Notes: generated from the letters alone by a model not told the origin. A stretch of DNA of 64,000 nt from Thermodesulfobacteriota bacterium (GCA_031082315.1 JAVHLC010000001.1:285224-349223), one strand, 5' to 3'; counted from the stretch's first letter, positions 8,634 through 17,290 are shown. A program made the numbers and translations.

Positions 8634-8815
8634 TCTCACGTGAACTTTGATCAATTCCTAAAAAATCTTTTCACCGCTGAGCACGCAGAGTCCGCAGAGA
8701 AAAACTTATTTTTCGTTATTGGTTATTAGTTATTTGTTACTCGAATAACGAATAACTTCAATCCTTATCTCAGCGTCCTCGGCGATCTCTGCGGTAAATT
8801 TTACTTTTTACGAGT
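8634..8815. repeat. Intergenic inverted CGCAGAG-type repeat between mfd and the surA-like gene
   Basis: The left arm reads ACCGCTGAGCACGCAGAG then TCCGCAGAGAAAA. The right arm is its imperfect reverse complement, with GACGCTGAGA on the opposite strand reading toward ACCGCAGAG. Between the arms is a tandem of GTTATT/GAATAACGAATAAC units. Related copies occur at 42.5 kb, and cousins based on CACGAA/CACGGA at 20.1 and 21.2 kb. No gene is seen here. Confidence 0.6.
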
Positions 8816-8831
8816 TCATCAACTTTTAACC

Positions 8832-9803
8832 ATGAAACTACTCAATTTCTTTTTTCTTCTTATCCTTGCGTTTATCTTTATCATGCCTGCGACAGGTTCT
8901 GCCGAAATTGTCGATCGTATTGTAGCCATCGTCAATGAAGACGTCATAACCCTGGCGGATTTAGGCAAAGAAGAACAGCGTGTTATCAGTCAACTCCAGC
9001 AGGAGGCTTCAGCCGCCGCCATAGAAAAAGAAAAAGGGAAAATACGAACCGAGGTGCTTAATCACCTTATTGAGCGAAAGCTGGCTGAGCAGGAAGCAAA
9101 AAGGCTTGGATTGTCTGTGTCTGAGGCAGAGGTCGATGCGGCCGTCGAAAAAATTATTCGTGATCATGGGATAACCAGGGAACAACTGACGGCCCGCCTG
9201 GAACAGGACGGCCTCTCCATGGAAGAGTACCGCCAGAAACTTAAGGAACAAATAGAACGCTTCAAATTGATCAGCCAGGCAGTCAATGCCAAGATTGTTA
9301 TAACTGAAGACAAACTCAGAGAGTATTATAAGGATAACCAATACAGTTATACCGGCCAACAAGAATATGGGGTCCAGCATATTGTCTTTAGCATACCCGG
9401 TAGTTGTAGTGAGGAAGAAAAACACTCTATCCTTAAAAAGGCCGAAGCTATCCGCCAGCGGGCTAAGGATGGGGCTGATTTTGAAGGCCTGGCCAGGCAG
9501 TTTTCCGGATATCCCACCGCATCTGAGGGCGGCAATCTGGGCTATCTGGATAAAAATGAGCTGGCGCCATATATGAAGGACGTTATTACCTCTCTTAAGA
9601 CCGGGGAGGTCAGTCCCGTAGTTGAAACTCCTATCGGCTATCAAATCTTTAAAGTTATAGATATTAAGGAATCAAAAGAAAAAACATTTGAAGAGGCAAA
9701 GGAAGAAATATATCAAGTGCTGTTTGAGCAAGATGTGAACAAGCGTTTTATGGTCTGGATAAAAGAGCTTCGCGACAGGTCATATATAGAGGTCTTACTT
9801 TGA
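8832..9803 (+). CDS. SurA-like periplasmic peptidyl-prolyl isomerase/chaperone
   Basis: This 323-residue protein has a signal peptide (about 1-24, FFFLLILAFIFIMPATGSA). A SurA N-terminal domain begins EIVDRIVAIVNEDVIT, followed by helical arms and one parvulin (PpiC) domain at about 175-285. The parvulin domain has the family segments QHIVFSI, ARQFSGYPTASEGGNLGYL and PIGYQIFKV. SurA escorts outer-membrane proteins across the periplasm. It lies 240 bp after mfd and 100 bp before the rodZ-like gene, on the same strand. The full SurA has two parvulin domains in E. coli; only one is seen here, as in many deltaproteobacterial homologues. Confidence 0.9.
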   Translation: MKLLNFFFLLILAFIFIMPATGSAEIVDRIVAIVNEDVITLADLGKEEQRVISQLQQEASAAAIEKEKGKIRTEVLNHLIERKLAEQEAKRLGLSVSEAEVDAAVEKIIRDHGITREQLTARLEQDGLSMEEYRQKLKEQIERFKLISQAVNAKIVITEDKLREYYKDNQYSYTGQQEYGVQHIVFSIPGSCSEEEKHSILKKAEAIRQRAKDGADFEGLARQFSGYPTASEGGNLGYLDKNELAPYMKDVITSLKTGEVSPVVETPIGYQIFKVIDIKESKEKTFEEAKEEIYQVLFEQDVNKRFMVWIKELRDRSYIEVLL

Positions 9804-9904
9804 GCGCCAACGGTACGGGAACCAAAAATAAAGGTTCCTGCCCCTTATTTTTTAATCGGAAAGATATGCCGATCTATATATAAAAACCAAAAACCGGGGG
9901 GCAC

Positions 9905-10741
9905 ATGGAGTCTATCGGCGATTATCTAAAACGCGAGAGGGAACTCAGAAACATAACCCTGGAAGAGGTTGCCAATGCTACCAGAATTAATATCGGCATT
10001 CTAAGAAACATAGAAGATGGGCAAGCGGAAAGGCTTCCGGCAGAGGTATTTGTTCGGGGCTTTATCCGTTGCTATGCTCAATATGTTGGGTTAGATCCTA
10101 ACGACGTCCTCCTCCGCTATCAGCCTCAGACTACATCATCCGAACATCAAGAAGAAACTAGCCCTCCTCCCCAAAAACCCGAAAAAAAGATATGGCTGTT
10201 CTTTTCCAGGCATAAAAAACTCCTTAAGATATCTATCTCAATCATTATCGTTGCCTTTCTCTTGAGTCTCGTGGTTGATATCGGCAAAAAGGAACCCCTC
10301 AAAAAAGAACAACCGCCCTTGTCCAAAAGCTCCGCCCCGGCGCATCCACGACCGGTCGAGACCAATCGTGTTCTTGACCAGGCCCAAACATATCCTCCCG
10401 AACAAACAAACATTCCTCCTGCTCCTCAAGCGAAAGCACAGGAGGCGCCTCAACTCCAAAATATCACGCCCCGGAGCATCTACGAAAAGCAACATGAGTT
10501 ACGGGCCGTTTTTAAAGAAAATACGTGGGTACAGGCGGTGATTGACGAACAGAACCTGCAGGAGTACTCCTTTAAGGCAGGTGAAACCATCACCTGGACG
10601 ATGGGTAACAAAATAAGGCTAATTATAGGCAACGCCGGCGGCATGGATCTTTATCTGGATGGCGAGCAAATGAAGCCCCTTGGGGATAGCGGGCAGGTAG
10701 TGGATATTACTCTGCCACTGCCAAACCCCAAGGTAATGTGA
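9905..10741 (+). CDS. RodZ-like membrane protein (HTH_25, TM, DUF4115)
   Basis: The 278-residue product has a Cro-type helix-turn-helix at about residues 5-70 (GDYLKRERELRNITLEEVA, EVFVRGFIRCYAQYVGLD). A Lys-rich cytoplasmic linker leads to one membrane helix at about 105-122 (ISISIIIVAFLLSLVVDI). A Pro-rich periplasmic linker is followed by a DUF4115 domain at about 195-270. This is the RodZ layout; RodZ links MreB filaments to the elongation machinery. An inverted repeat GGAACC-N9-GGTTCC lies at 9818-9838 between surA and this gene. recO follows 67 bp downstream. Confidence 0.85.
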   Translation: MESIGDYLKRERELRNITLEEVANATRINIGILRNIEDGQAERLPAEVFVRGFIRCYAQYVGLDPNDVLLRYQPQTTSSEHQEETSPPPQKPEKKIWLFFSRHKKLLKISISIIIVAFLLSLVVDIGKKEPLKKEQPPLSKSSAPAHPRPVETNRVLDQAQTYPPEQTNIPPAPQAKAQEAPQLQNITPRSIYEKQHELRAVFKENTWVQAVIDEQNLQEYSFKAGETITWTMGNKIRLIIGNAGGMDLYLDGEQMKPLGDSGQVVDITLPLPNPKVM

Positions 10742-10808
10742 TCTATCCCGAATCAAGGAATTTAACCAATAATTCAAGAAAATCTGCGTAATCTGTGGAT
10801 TAAAGTCT

Positions 10809-11582
10809 ATGCCTCTCCTCAAAACACCCGCCATCATACTTAACCATAAGGACTTTGGTGAATCTGACAAGATTATTACCTTCTTTACATATTCTTTAGG
10901 TAAAATAACAAGCATTGCCAAGGGCGCTAAAAGGAGCCGCAGGCGCTTTGCCAACCAGTTGGATCTATTTTCCTTCGTCCGGCCTATTCTCTGGGAAAAA
11001 CAGCGTTCATCTCTAACCAGAATCGACCAATGTGACCTGCTGCAATCGTTTCCTTCCATACGAAAGGCGCCCGAAAGATTTGCTTATGCCGCTTATTTCT
11101 GTGAACTGGTAGATGCATGGGTAAGGGATCGTGATCCCCATGCCGAACTTTTCTATCTTTTACTATGGGCCCTTCGCATGGTCGATCAAGGTGCCTCTTT
11201 AGCCTCTCTATCTGTAATTTTTCACCTGCGCCTCCTCACCATAGTTGGTTATGCCCCTAATTTTATCGCTTGTGTTAACTGTAATCTATGGAAGGGTGGA
11301 CAGGTTTCTTATAGTTTTAATTATGAAAAGGGGGGCATTGTCTGTTCTGACTGCGCCTTTAATCTTCCCTTAAAAAATCGCCTTTCGCCAGGCACTGTAA
11401 AACTCCTCTCGTTAGCCCAAAAAACGTCTCTGGCCAAGCTTTCCCGACTACATTTTAGCGCTCAACCATTGGCCGAAAGTATTCCTATACTGGAAAATTT
11501 TGTACACAGCCTTCTGGGCAAAGAAATAAAATCCTATCGATTCTTATCTACGGTTCCCAAAAGTGCATTCGGTAATGGATAA
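10809..11582 (+). CDS. recO: DNA repair protein RecO
   Basis: The product is 257 residues, the usual length. The N-terminal OB-fold begins LKTPAIILNHKDFGESDKIITFFT and continues GKITSIAKGAKRSRRRF. The C-terminal helical part contains a four-cysteine zinc motif, CVNC and CSDC, at about residues 157-180. RecO anneals SSB-coated DNA and loads RecA with RecR. The start is ATG in the sequence following GTGGATTAAAGTCT. The gene is convergent with the exeA-like gene, from which it is separated by a MITE-like repeat. Confidence 0.95.
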   Translation: MPLLKTPAIILNHKDFGESDKIITFFTYSLGKITSIAKGAKRSRRRFANQLDLFSFVRPILWEKQRSSLTRIDQCDLLQSFPSIRKAPERFAYAAYFCELVDAWVRDRDPHAELFYLLLWALRMVDQGASLASLSVIFHLRLLTIVGYAPNFIACVNCNLWKGGQVSYSFNYEKGGIVCSDCAFNLPLKNRLSPGTVKLLSLAQKTSLAKLSRLHFSAQPLAESIPILENFVHSLLGKEIKSYRFLSTVPKSAFGNG

Positions 11583-11629
11583 GACTGCTACCGGGGTTAA
11601 CTTACAGGTTCTTCAGACTATTCTTTAGT

Positions 11630-11833
11630 TGGTTTTCATCCGAAAACTATCGTTTTCGGATTCAAGCTTTCAGCGATCAGCTGTCGGCCCTCAGCAAAAA
11701 AATAAGATAAACATCATGATAGGCCGCGCTTCGCGCGGGCTGTCAATCCGTCCTCATCCGGCCCGTTAAGCTGAACGCTGATAGCTGAGTGCTGACGGCT
11801 CATCCGGAATTTTTGGGTTTCCGGATGGAAACT
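11630..11833. repeat. MITE-like dispersed repeat, copy 1 (recO/exeA junction)
   Basis: The ends are inverted: TTTTCATCCGAAAAC on the left and GTTTCCGGATGGAAAC on the right. Inside are CTTTCAGCGATCAGCTG and, near the right end, AGCTGAACGCTGATAGCTGA. This copy carries an extra about 45-bp internal segment (GCGCGCTTCGCGCG-like hairpin) absent from copy 3 at 52.8 kb. A third, inverted copy is at 25.5 kb. No gene lies in this interval. Confidence 0.7.
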
Positions 11834-11835
11834 AG

Positions 11836-13314
11836 CTAACGATATTCGGTGGCCTGTCCGACCTGATTAAGTCTGGAAAATTTTTTAAGTAACATCACTA
11901 TCGCGCTCCGCATCTTTTCCCACTGCACGATGGGATCTGCGGTATTCTTCAGGGTCTCATTTTCACGTAGTTGACTGGCGGCTAGTTGGCCGGCCAGGCG
12001 GTAAAGCTGCCGCTCCTCCATAGCATAAAGCCGATTTAAAATTTCAGGAGGGATATGTTTAATCAGATCTTCTATCTCTGGCCATGTTTGTCCTTCGTCC
12101 TCAGCATCCGGTCGTAGTTGCGCCGGGGTGCGCTCCCCGGTTTGGACGGGCCTCTCTGCATCAGTCTCTACTGTGGCGGTGTGTTCTGCAGTGACAGGCT
12201 CCTTTTCCTCGCTGCTCGCCTGGGTCGAAGATGCGCCTTGGCGTGAAAACTCAGCCGCTAAAGGTTCCGATGATGAGGAATCGTCTTTTAATGTCGCGGC
12301 CTTATATACAGCACCCGGCTCCAGAGAAGGTATGTTTTCTTCCTCCTGTGTTTCAGGTATTACTCCTTCTGACCTTTTGTTGTCAGCACTCTCCTCTTGT
12401 AGATATACCGGGGCGTGAGCCTCCGGCTCTGTAGGCCGTTCTTTCCTGGCGTTCGCCTTGTCTTTCTTAAAAAAGCCCTTTTTAAACATATAGGCAAGGT
12501 TTTCTACCATGGTTTCATCTATGAATTGAAGCTGATTGGTCTCACCGGCCTTAAGACATAATTTACATATCTTGTTGACCATCCGCGGCACGCCACGGGA
12601 ATGTTTCCATATAGCCCTGACTGCCTGTTCAGTAAATATCTCTCTGGTGCATCCATTCGCTGACGCGCCCTGGCGCGCCTGGTTCAACCGATGAGCTATA
12701 TACCCCGCAACTAGTTCCGGGGAGTCTAGCCCCCTTACCTTACAATAAACCCCGATGCGCTGGTAGAGATTTTCCATCGACGGTCTTTCCAGCTTTTGCG
12801 CCAACTCTTTCTGGCCGGCAAGTACAAAAGTCACCAGATTCTGGCGGTCATCCTGCATATTGGTGAGAAGCCGCAGCCCCTGCAAGCTGGCCGGATTCAG
12901 GACGTTGGCTTCATCGATAAATATAACTACGTGCTTACCTTCGTCGGCTGTTCGATAAAGGATCTGATTAATTTCTTCCTGTAAATGGTCTTTCCACTTC
13001 GTAACTACCTTCTTATTTTCCAACTGGCCGATGATCTCGCGCATTATCTGTGTGAAAGACAGCGTGGGATTAGTAAGAAAGGCTATCCTGTATTTATCCG
13101 GGCCTAATTCGTTCAAGAGAATACGTAAGGCCAATGTCTTTCCTGTTCCAATATCCCCTACTATTACCGCCAGACACTCATTCCCCTCTTTAATGGCAAA
13201 TAAAATCTCTGATATGGCGTCTTCCAAACCGGGATTCTGCGGCCAATACATCTTCGGATCAGGCACATTATCAAACGGCGGCCGATTCAATCCCCAATAT
13301 CTGTAATAGGTCAT
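11836..13314 (-). CDS. ExeA-like AAA+ ATPase
   Basis: This 492-residue protein begins YYRYWGLNRPPFDNVPDP, typical of ExeA/GspA-type ATPases. Walker A is at about residues 53-60 (GDIGTGKT), Walker B is VVIFIDEANVL, and sensor/arginine positions occur near RLLTNMQDD. After about residue 290 there is a long acidic, low-complexity linker rich in Glu, Ser and Thr, then a helical C-terminal segment. ExeA energises pilotin-independent secretin assembly with ExeB, but no other secretion gene is nearby. It is therefore better seen as a stand-alone AAA+ protein working with its upstream HTH partner, which overlaps it by ATGA. Confidence 0.85.
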   Translation of the reverse strand: MTYYRYWGLNRPPFDNVPDPKMYWPQNPGLEDAISEILFAIKEGNECLAVIVGDIGTGKTLALRILLNELGPDKYRIAFLTNPTLSFTQIMREIIGQLENKKVVTKWKDHLQEEINQILYRTADEGKHVVIFIDEANVLNPASLQGLRLLTNMQDDRQNLVTFVLAGQKELAQKLERPSMENLYQRIGVYCKVRGLDSPELVAGYIAHRLNQARQGASANGCTREIFTEQAVRAIWKHSRGVPRMVNKICKLCLKAGETNQLQFIDETMVENLAYMFKKGFFKKDKANARKERPTEPEAHAPVYLQEESADNKRSEGVIPETQEEENIPSLEPGAVYKAATLKDDSSSSEPLAAEFSRQGASSTQASSEEKEPVTAEHTATVETDAERPVQTGERTPAQLRPDAEDEGQTWPEIEDLIKHIPPEILNRLYAMEERQLYRLAGQLAASQLRENETLKNTADPIVQWEKMRSAIVMLLKKFSRLNQVGQATEYR

Positions 13315-13757
13315 ATTAATCCCTCCCAGGCTTCCCCGTCCAATCCGGGCCTAAACACACGCCACTGCCGCCCTATCTTAATCCCGACCAATTTTCCGGC
13401 TAAGAGTTCCTTGTAAACCGTAGCCATGCTTACCTTGAGAGACCGGGCCGTCTCTTCTACGGTAAGCCATTGTTTGTCAGTCTGCGGCTGGGCAGGTGTG
13501 ACATACACCGCAACCTTGATAGGGGAAAGCGATTCATATCTAACTTCCAGGTCAAATTTCTTCACTGTGACCCTGGACTCGCCATAGTCTTTGTTGCCGA
13601 TAGCGATCAAAGACTTAACTAAAGAATTAATTACCTCATTGGGTTCGATGGTAATGCCCGGTTCAGATGGAGCCGGCAAGGCTACCGGCGGCTGTAAGTC
13701 TCTTTCCTCAACCTTATTACCTTCCCATCTCCTCCGGGCCAGACAGATTTTCTCCAT
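13311..13757 (-). CDS. Excisionase-type HTH protein, partner of the ExeA-like ATPase
   Basis: The 148-residue product ends with a helix-turn-helix of the excisionase/MerR-like (HTH_17) kind at about residues 92-140: WLTVEETARSLKVSMATVYK followed by GKLVGIKIGRQWRVF. The N-terminal 90 residues contain a mixed-strand region (SRVTVKKFDLEVRYESL) without a known name. The stop overlaps the start of the ExeA-like gene (ATGA), indicating coupling. It may recruit the ATPase to DNA, which is inference from domain and context only. Confidence 0.8.
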   Translation of the reverse strand: MEKICLARRRWEGNKVEERDLQPPVALPAPSEPGITIEPNEVINSLVKSLIAIGNKDYGESRVTVKKFDLEVRYESLSPIKVAVYVTPAQPQTDKQWLTVEETARSLKVSMATVYKELLAGKLVGIKIGRQWRVFRPGLDGEAWEGLI

Positions 13758-14104
13758 ATCTAACTTACCTCAATAGATATACGTTTTCTGCGCATCTGTA
13801 TAAGCACGAGCAAGACCTCAACAAACCCCTGCTTTATGTTATCGGAATTAATACGTAATTCTTTAATGTCAGACAGTTGCAAAAACTGTACCCTGCCGGG
13901 TCGATAATTTTTTATAATATATTCAAGTTGTTATAAAAAGGGGTGGGGGTGGGGGCAACGCGATTACAAAAATTGTTAATACCCCTTGATAAAAAATTTG
14001 TGGATGCTCACCATAGGGCATGCAGTATATCGAGCATGCAGCCTGTCTTAGACCGATTATATTTTAAGCAATAATATCAAATAATTAGCGCCCACGGATT
14101 GGGT
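13758..14104. other. Intergenic region upstream of parAB and the HTH gene (divergent promoters)
   Basis: No gene is seen. The centre (about 13,890-13,940) is AT-rich (TTTTTTATAATATATTC) and is followed by a G-rich tract GGGGTGGGGGTGGGGG. A partial DnaA-box-like TTGTGGATG occurs near 14,000, but no cluster of boxes. Promoters for the divergent genes should lie here. Confidence 0.4.
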
Positions 14105-14120
14105 TGTTTCACGTGAAACA
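14105..14120. promoter_or_regulatory. parS centromere site 1 (TGTTTCACGTGAAACA)
   Basis: This is an exact match to the canonical 16-bp chromosomal parS, within a longer palindrome GGGTTG...CAACCC (14,101-14,124), 65 bp upstream of parA. ParB binds here and spreads as a CTP-dependent clamp. Confidence 0.95.
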
Positions 14121-14185
14121 ACCCAATATCCTGGGACATAAATGTCCTTTGCAAGAAAAACGTTTTGTGGTAACTTCACCGCATC

Positions 14186-14962
14186 ATGGGAAAGATTATC
14201 TGTCTGACCAATCAAAAAGGCGGTGTTGGTAAAACCACAACGGCCGTAAACCTGGCCGCGTCTCTGGCCTTCTCGGGCTGTGAGATTCTTCTGGTGGATT
14301 GCGATCCACAGGGCAATGCCACGGGTGGGATGGGCCTCGAAAAGAAAAATATAGGAAAAAGTCTCTACGACTTGCTTATTAATGAGGTCTCGTTTGATGA
14401 GGTGGTGCGGCCTACAGAAGTGCCCCACCTTTCTATTCTACCGGCCAGCATAGACCTGGTTGGTGCAGAAATTGAGCTTGTACAAACTGTTTCACGTGAA
14501 ACAGTTTTATCTAAGGTCTTGGCGCCGGTTACATCCCGATTTGACTATATTTTTTTAGATTGTCCGCCATCCCTGGGCCTGCTTACAGTCAATGCCCTTA
14601 CGGCCGCGGATGCCGTCCTGATACCACTACAGTGTGAATATTATGCCTTGGAGGGCTTGAGCCAACTCGTACAGACCATACGCCTTATCAAGCAGTCTCT
14701 AAACCCCAGACTTGTGGTTGCCGGACTGGTTCTTACCATGTTTGATGCCCGGAACAATCTTTCCCACCAGGTGGTTAGCGAAGTACACAAGCACTTCCAG
14801 GCAAAGGTTTTCGATACTATTATTCCTCGAAACGTCCGTCTCAGCGAGGCCCCCAGTCACGGCAAGCCTGTGCTGCTGTATGATAAATATTCAAAGGGAA
14901 CGCAGTCCTATCTGGCCTTGGCCCGGGAGTTTCTGGCCAGAGAGGAAAGGAAGGTTATATGA
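14186..14962 (+). CDS. parA: Chromosome partitioning ATPase ParA (Soj)
   Basis: The product is 258 residues. The deviant Walker A KGGVGKTT lies at about residues 10-17, DCDPQGNATGG follows, and Walker B is FDYIFLDCPPSLGLL. Chromosomal ParA binds DNA non-specifically and drives segregation of ParB-parS complexes. The gene contains a second perfect parS, encoding QTVSRETV. It overlaps parB by ATGA. The short form without an N-terminal HTH is typical of chromosomal rather than plasmid ParA. Confidence 0.96.
   Translation: MGKIICLTNQKGGVGKTTTAVNLAASLAFSGCEILLVDCDPQGNATGGMGLEKKNIGKSLYDLLINEVSFDEVVRPTEVPHLSILPASIDLVGAEIELVQTVSRETVLSKVLAPVTSRFDYIFLDCPPSLGLLTVNALTAADAVLIPLQCEYYALEGLSQLVQTIRLIKQSLNPRLVVAGLVLTMFDARNNLSHQVVSEVHKHFQAKVFDTIIPRNVRLSEAPSHGKPVLLYDKYSKGTQSYLALAREFLAREERKVI
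14488..14503. promoter_or_regulatory. parS centromere site 2, inside parA
   Basis: A second exact TGTTTCACGTGAAACA, extended to AAAC...GTTT on both sides, lies 383 bp from site 1. It is read in the parA frame as Val-Ser-Arg-Glu-Thr. Confidence 0.95.
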
Positions 14963-15816
14963 TTAAAAAAACCGGCTTAGGAAAAGGTCTGGAGGCGTTG
15001 CTGCCCAAGGGGACGCAAGAGGAAAAAGAGCCGGCGATTTTTTCCTGTGCCATTGAAGAGGTAAGACCCAATCCTTACCAGCCGCGCAGGGTGATAAAGA
15101 ACGATCGAATAGAAGAGCTGGCCGCTTCGATAAAAGAAAAAGGCGTTATTCAGCCCATAATCGTGCGGCGTGTCGATTCAGGCTACGAACTTATCGCCGG
15201 AGAACGAAGGTGGCACGCCGCCCAGAAAGCAGGCTTGAAGAGCATACCAATCATCGTCAAGGATGTCTCTCCTGCGGAGGTCTTAGAGCTGGCCCTGATT
15301 GAAAATATCCAACGCGAGGATTTGAATCCCCTGGAGGAGGCCGAGGCCTATAACCGACTCACGCAGGAGTTTGGCCTGACGCAGGAAGAGTTGGCCTCTC
15401 GTGTAGGAAAAGAGCGCTCCACCGTGGCCAATTTTCTCCGTTTGCTCAAACTGCCGGATTACATAAAGGAAAATATGTGGGCGGAGGCCCTCAGTATGGG
15501 ACATGCTCGGGTGCTGGCTGGGATTGAGGACCCGGAAGGCCAGCGGATGGTCAGAGATACGATCATAAAGAAGGGCCTTTCCGTGCGGGAAACCGAGGCT
15601 CTGGTGCGAAGATTGAAAAAACCGCACCGGCCAACGGGCAAAAGACAACCAGATAGTCATACCCTTTCGCTGGCCGAGGAGATAATGCGCCATCTGGGAA
15701 CCAGGGTTCGTATTTCGAGGCGTGGTAAACGGGGAAAAATCGAGATCGATTTTTATTCAGAAGAGGATCTGGCGCGTATTGTCGATTATATCTCTGGCCT
15801 GGAACAGGGTGTCTGA
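14959..15816 (+). CDS. parB: Chromosome partitioning protein ParB (Spo0J)
   Basis: The 285-residue protein has the N-terminal CTPase/ParB box, VRPNPYQPRR and ELIAGERRWHAAQKAG. It is followed by ENIQREDLNPLEEAEAY, a central helix-turn-helix (EELASRVGKERSTVANFLRL) that reads parS, and a C-terminal dimerisation domain ending in GLEQGV. The start ATG overlaps the parA stop. It loads SMC and builds the origin-segregation complex. With two parS sites only 0.5-0.9 kb away, the locus is likely close to the replication origin. Confidence 0.96.
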   Translation: MIKKTGLGKGLEALLPKGTQEEKEPAIFSCAIEEVRPNPYQPRRVIKNDRIEELAASIKEKGVIQPIIVRRVDSGYELIAGERRWHAAQKAGLKSIPIIVKDVSPAEVLELALIENIQREDLNPLEEAEAYNRLTQEFGLTQEELASRVGKERSTVANFLRLLKLPDYIKENMWAEALSMGHARVLAGIEDPEGQRMVRDTIIKKGLSVRETEALVRRLKKPHRPTGKRQPDSHTLSLAEEIMRHLGTRVRISRRGKRGKIEIDFYSEEDLARIVDYISGLEQGV

Positions 15817-15819
15817 CCA

Positions 15820-16338
15820 TTGGCTCTGCACTTAATTATAGATGGCTATAACCTGATAAGACAATCGCCGCGCCTGAGTTCTATAGAGCTACAGGATTTC
15901 CAGAAGGGGCGTGAGGCCCTGATCGGGAATCTTGCCCGCTATAAGACCATAAAGGGCCATCCTATTACCGTGATTTTCGATGGGTGGAAAGGCGGAGATT
16001 GCAAAGAAAGTCATGACCGGGTGAGTGGAATTCGTGTCATCTATTCACGGCTAGGGGAAACCGCCGATGAGGTTATAAAGAGAATTGTGCGTGAAGAGGG
16101 GGAAAGGGCCGTTGTAATTACTGCAGATTCAGACATTGCTTCCTTTGCCTTGAAGGAAAACGCTGCCGTAATACCCCCGTATGAATTTGAGGAGAAGATG
16201 GTGGAGGCCCTGTACTGCGCTACCAAAGGCCTGGAAAGCGAAGACGAAGATTATAATAGTACGACGAAAAGAAAAGGGGCGGCCCGCCGCCCCTCCCGCA
16301 CTCAAAGAAGATGTCAGGGCAAGCTAAAAAAGCTCTAG
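15820..16338 (+). CDS. NYN-domain ribonuclease-like protein (YacP/Rae1 family)
   Basis: The 172-residue product starts at TTG (15,820), 3 bp after the parB stop. LHLIIDGYNLIRQ is the NYN/PIN-fold first strand with its metal-binding Asp. VIFDGWKGG, GETADEVIKRIV and VITADSDIASFA supply further acidic residues. Members such as Rae1 cleave mRNA on ribosomes. The C-terminus is basic (TKRKGAARRPSRTQRR), fitting RNA binding. It ends 4 bp into the convergent plsY gene. Confidence 0.85.
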   Translation: MALHLIIDGYNLIRQSPRLSSIELQDFQKGREALIGNLARYKTIKGHPITVIFDGWKGGDCKESHDRVSGIRVIYSRLGETADEVIKRIVREEGERAVVITADSDIASFALKENAAVIPPYEFEEKMVEALYCATKGLESEDEDYNSTTKRKGAARRPSRTQRRCQGKLKKL

Positions 16339-16946
16339 CCTTTGCGCCAGGACTTTTCACTTCCGTTTAACATCCGCCGGATGTTGTCTTTGTGTTTTAT
16401 CCAGATAAGTGCGGCCATGACCGCAGCCAGCAGTGTATATATCTTTGAATGGCTAAAAAGCCAGGCCAGTAAAGGCATGGCCGCGGCCGCAGTAAGCGAC
16501 CCCACCGATACATATCCGGAGATCCAGGTAGCAGCTATAAATACCGAAAAGGCCGAAAACGCAGCCCACGGTATGAGGACAATAAAAACACCCAGGGCCG
16601 TGGCTACTCCTTTGCCGCCTTTAAATTTCAGATAAATAGGGTAGAGGTGGCCAATAAAGACGGCCAGGGCGATAAGACTGACCCATAGCTCCATCTTTGC
16701 CATCCCGCGAAGGCCGTAGAGAGCAAGCCCTAAAGGGATGACGGCCTTATTTATGTCACAAAGGAGGGTTAAGATACCCCATTTTTTGCCTAATAGCCGG
16801 CCAACGTTAGTGGCGCCGATATTGCCGCTGCCGGCCTTACGGATATCCATCAGCCCTGCCCTCTTACCGATAATCAGGCCAAAGGGGACAGAGCCAAGGG
16901 CATAACCTAATAAGATTAGTAAGATTACAACCGGTGGTATCGACAT
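16335..16946 (-). CDS. plsY: Glycerol-3-phosphate acyltransferase PlsY
   Basis: This 203-residue integral membrane protein has the three PlsY motifs: GSGNIGATNVGR at about 40-51, GHLYPIYLKFKGGKGVAT at about 100-117, and a C-terminal Ile-Trp-Ile-Lys-His segment. It transfers acyl from acyl-phosphate to glycerol-3-phosphate, the first step of phospholipid synthesis. It is the last gene of a minus-strand run mrp - J-domain gene - plsY, with 20 bp between the J-domain gene and its start. gpsA, which makes its substrate, is at 56.2 kb. Confidence 0.95.
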   Translation of the reverse strand: MSIPPVVILLILLGYALGSVPFGLIIGKRAGLMDIRKAGSGNIGATNVGRLLGKKWGILTLLCDINKAVIPLGLALYGLRGMAKMELWVSLIALAVFIGHLYPIYLKFKGGKGVATALGVFIVLIPWAAFSAFSVFIAATWISGYVSVGSLTAAAAMPLLAWLFSHSKIYTLLAAVMAALIWIKHKDNIRRMLNGSEKSWRKG

Positions 16947-16966
16947 CTCTTTTTCAGGGTAAGGTG

Positions 16967-17290
16967 CTAATCTTTCTGTCTCTTGCTGCTCCAGAGGGGA
17001 TCCTGACCGAATCTATCCATCCACCAGTTCTCATCTGTATCTTCTTCCTTTGGCTCAAGACAATATCGGTAGTTCTGGCAGTAAGCCAGGAGAACCTGGT
17101 AGGCCTCATTTATAGCCTGCATCTTCTGGTTATGTTTTTCCAGGTCTTTCCCCCGGGCAGTATCCGGATGCCAGCGTTGACATTTTTTACGATAGGCCTT
17201 CTTTATTTCCGTAAGGGTGGCGAAGGCTGGAAGACCAAGAACTTCCCGGGCATTATTTATCTCTTTGACGGTTGGTTTTCTATCGTGCAT
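16967..17290 (-). CDS. Small J-domain (DnaJ-like) protein
   Basis: The start ATG 17,288-17,290 lies 2 bp after the mrp stop and gives 107 residues. The J domain spans about residues 15-70 with ARE-VLGLPAFATLTEIKKAYR and the diagnostic HPD in RWHPDT. The C-terminal 30 residues are acidic (PKEEDTDENWW). It should stimulate a DnaK-type Hsp70 and may serve a dedicated client. Coupling to an Mrp-type ATPase suggests a role in Fe-S assembly or transfer, which is inference. Confidence 0.85.
   Translation of the reverse strand: MHDRKPTVKEINNAREVLGLPAFATLTEIKKAYRKKCQRWHPDTARGKDLEKHNQKMQAINEAYQVLLAYCQNYRYCLEPKEEDTDENWWMDRFGQDPLWSSKRQKD

Noticed and set aside
9009-9644. 211-codon minus-strand frame opposite the surA-like gene
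   Set aside because: It is antisense to a clear SurA-type protein and lacks any recognisable domain.
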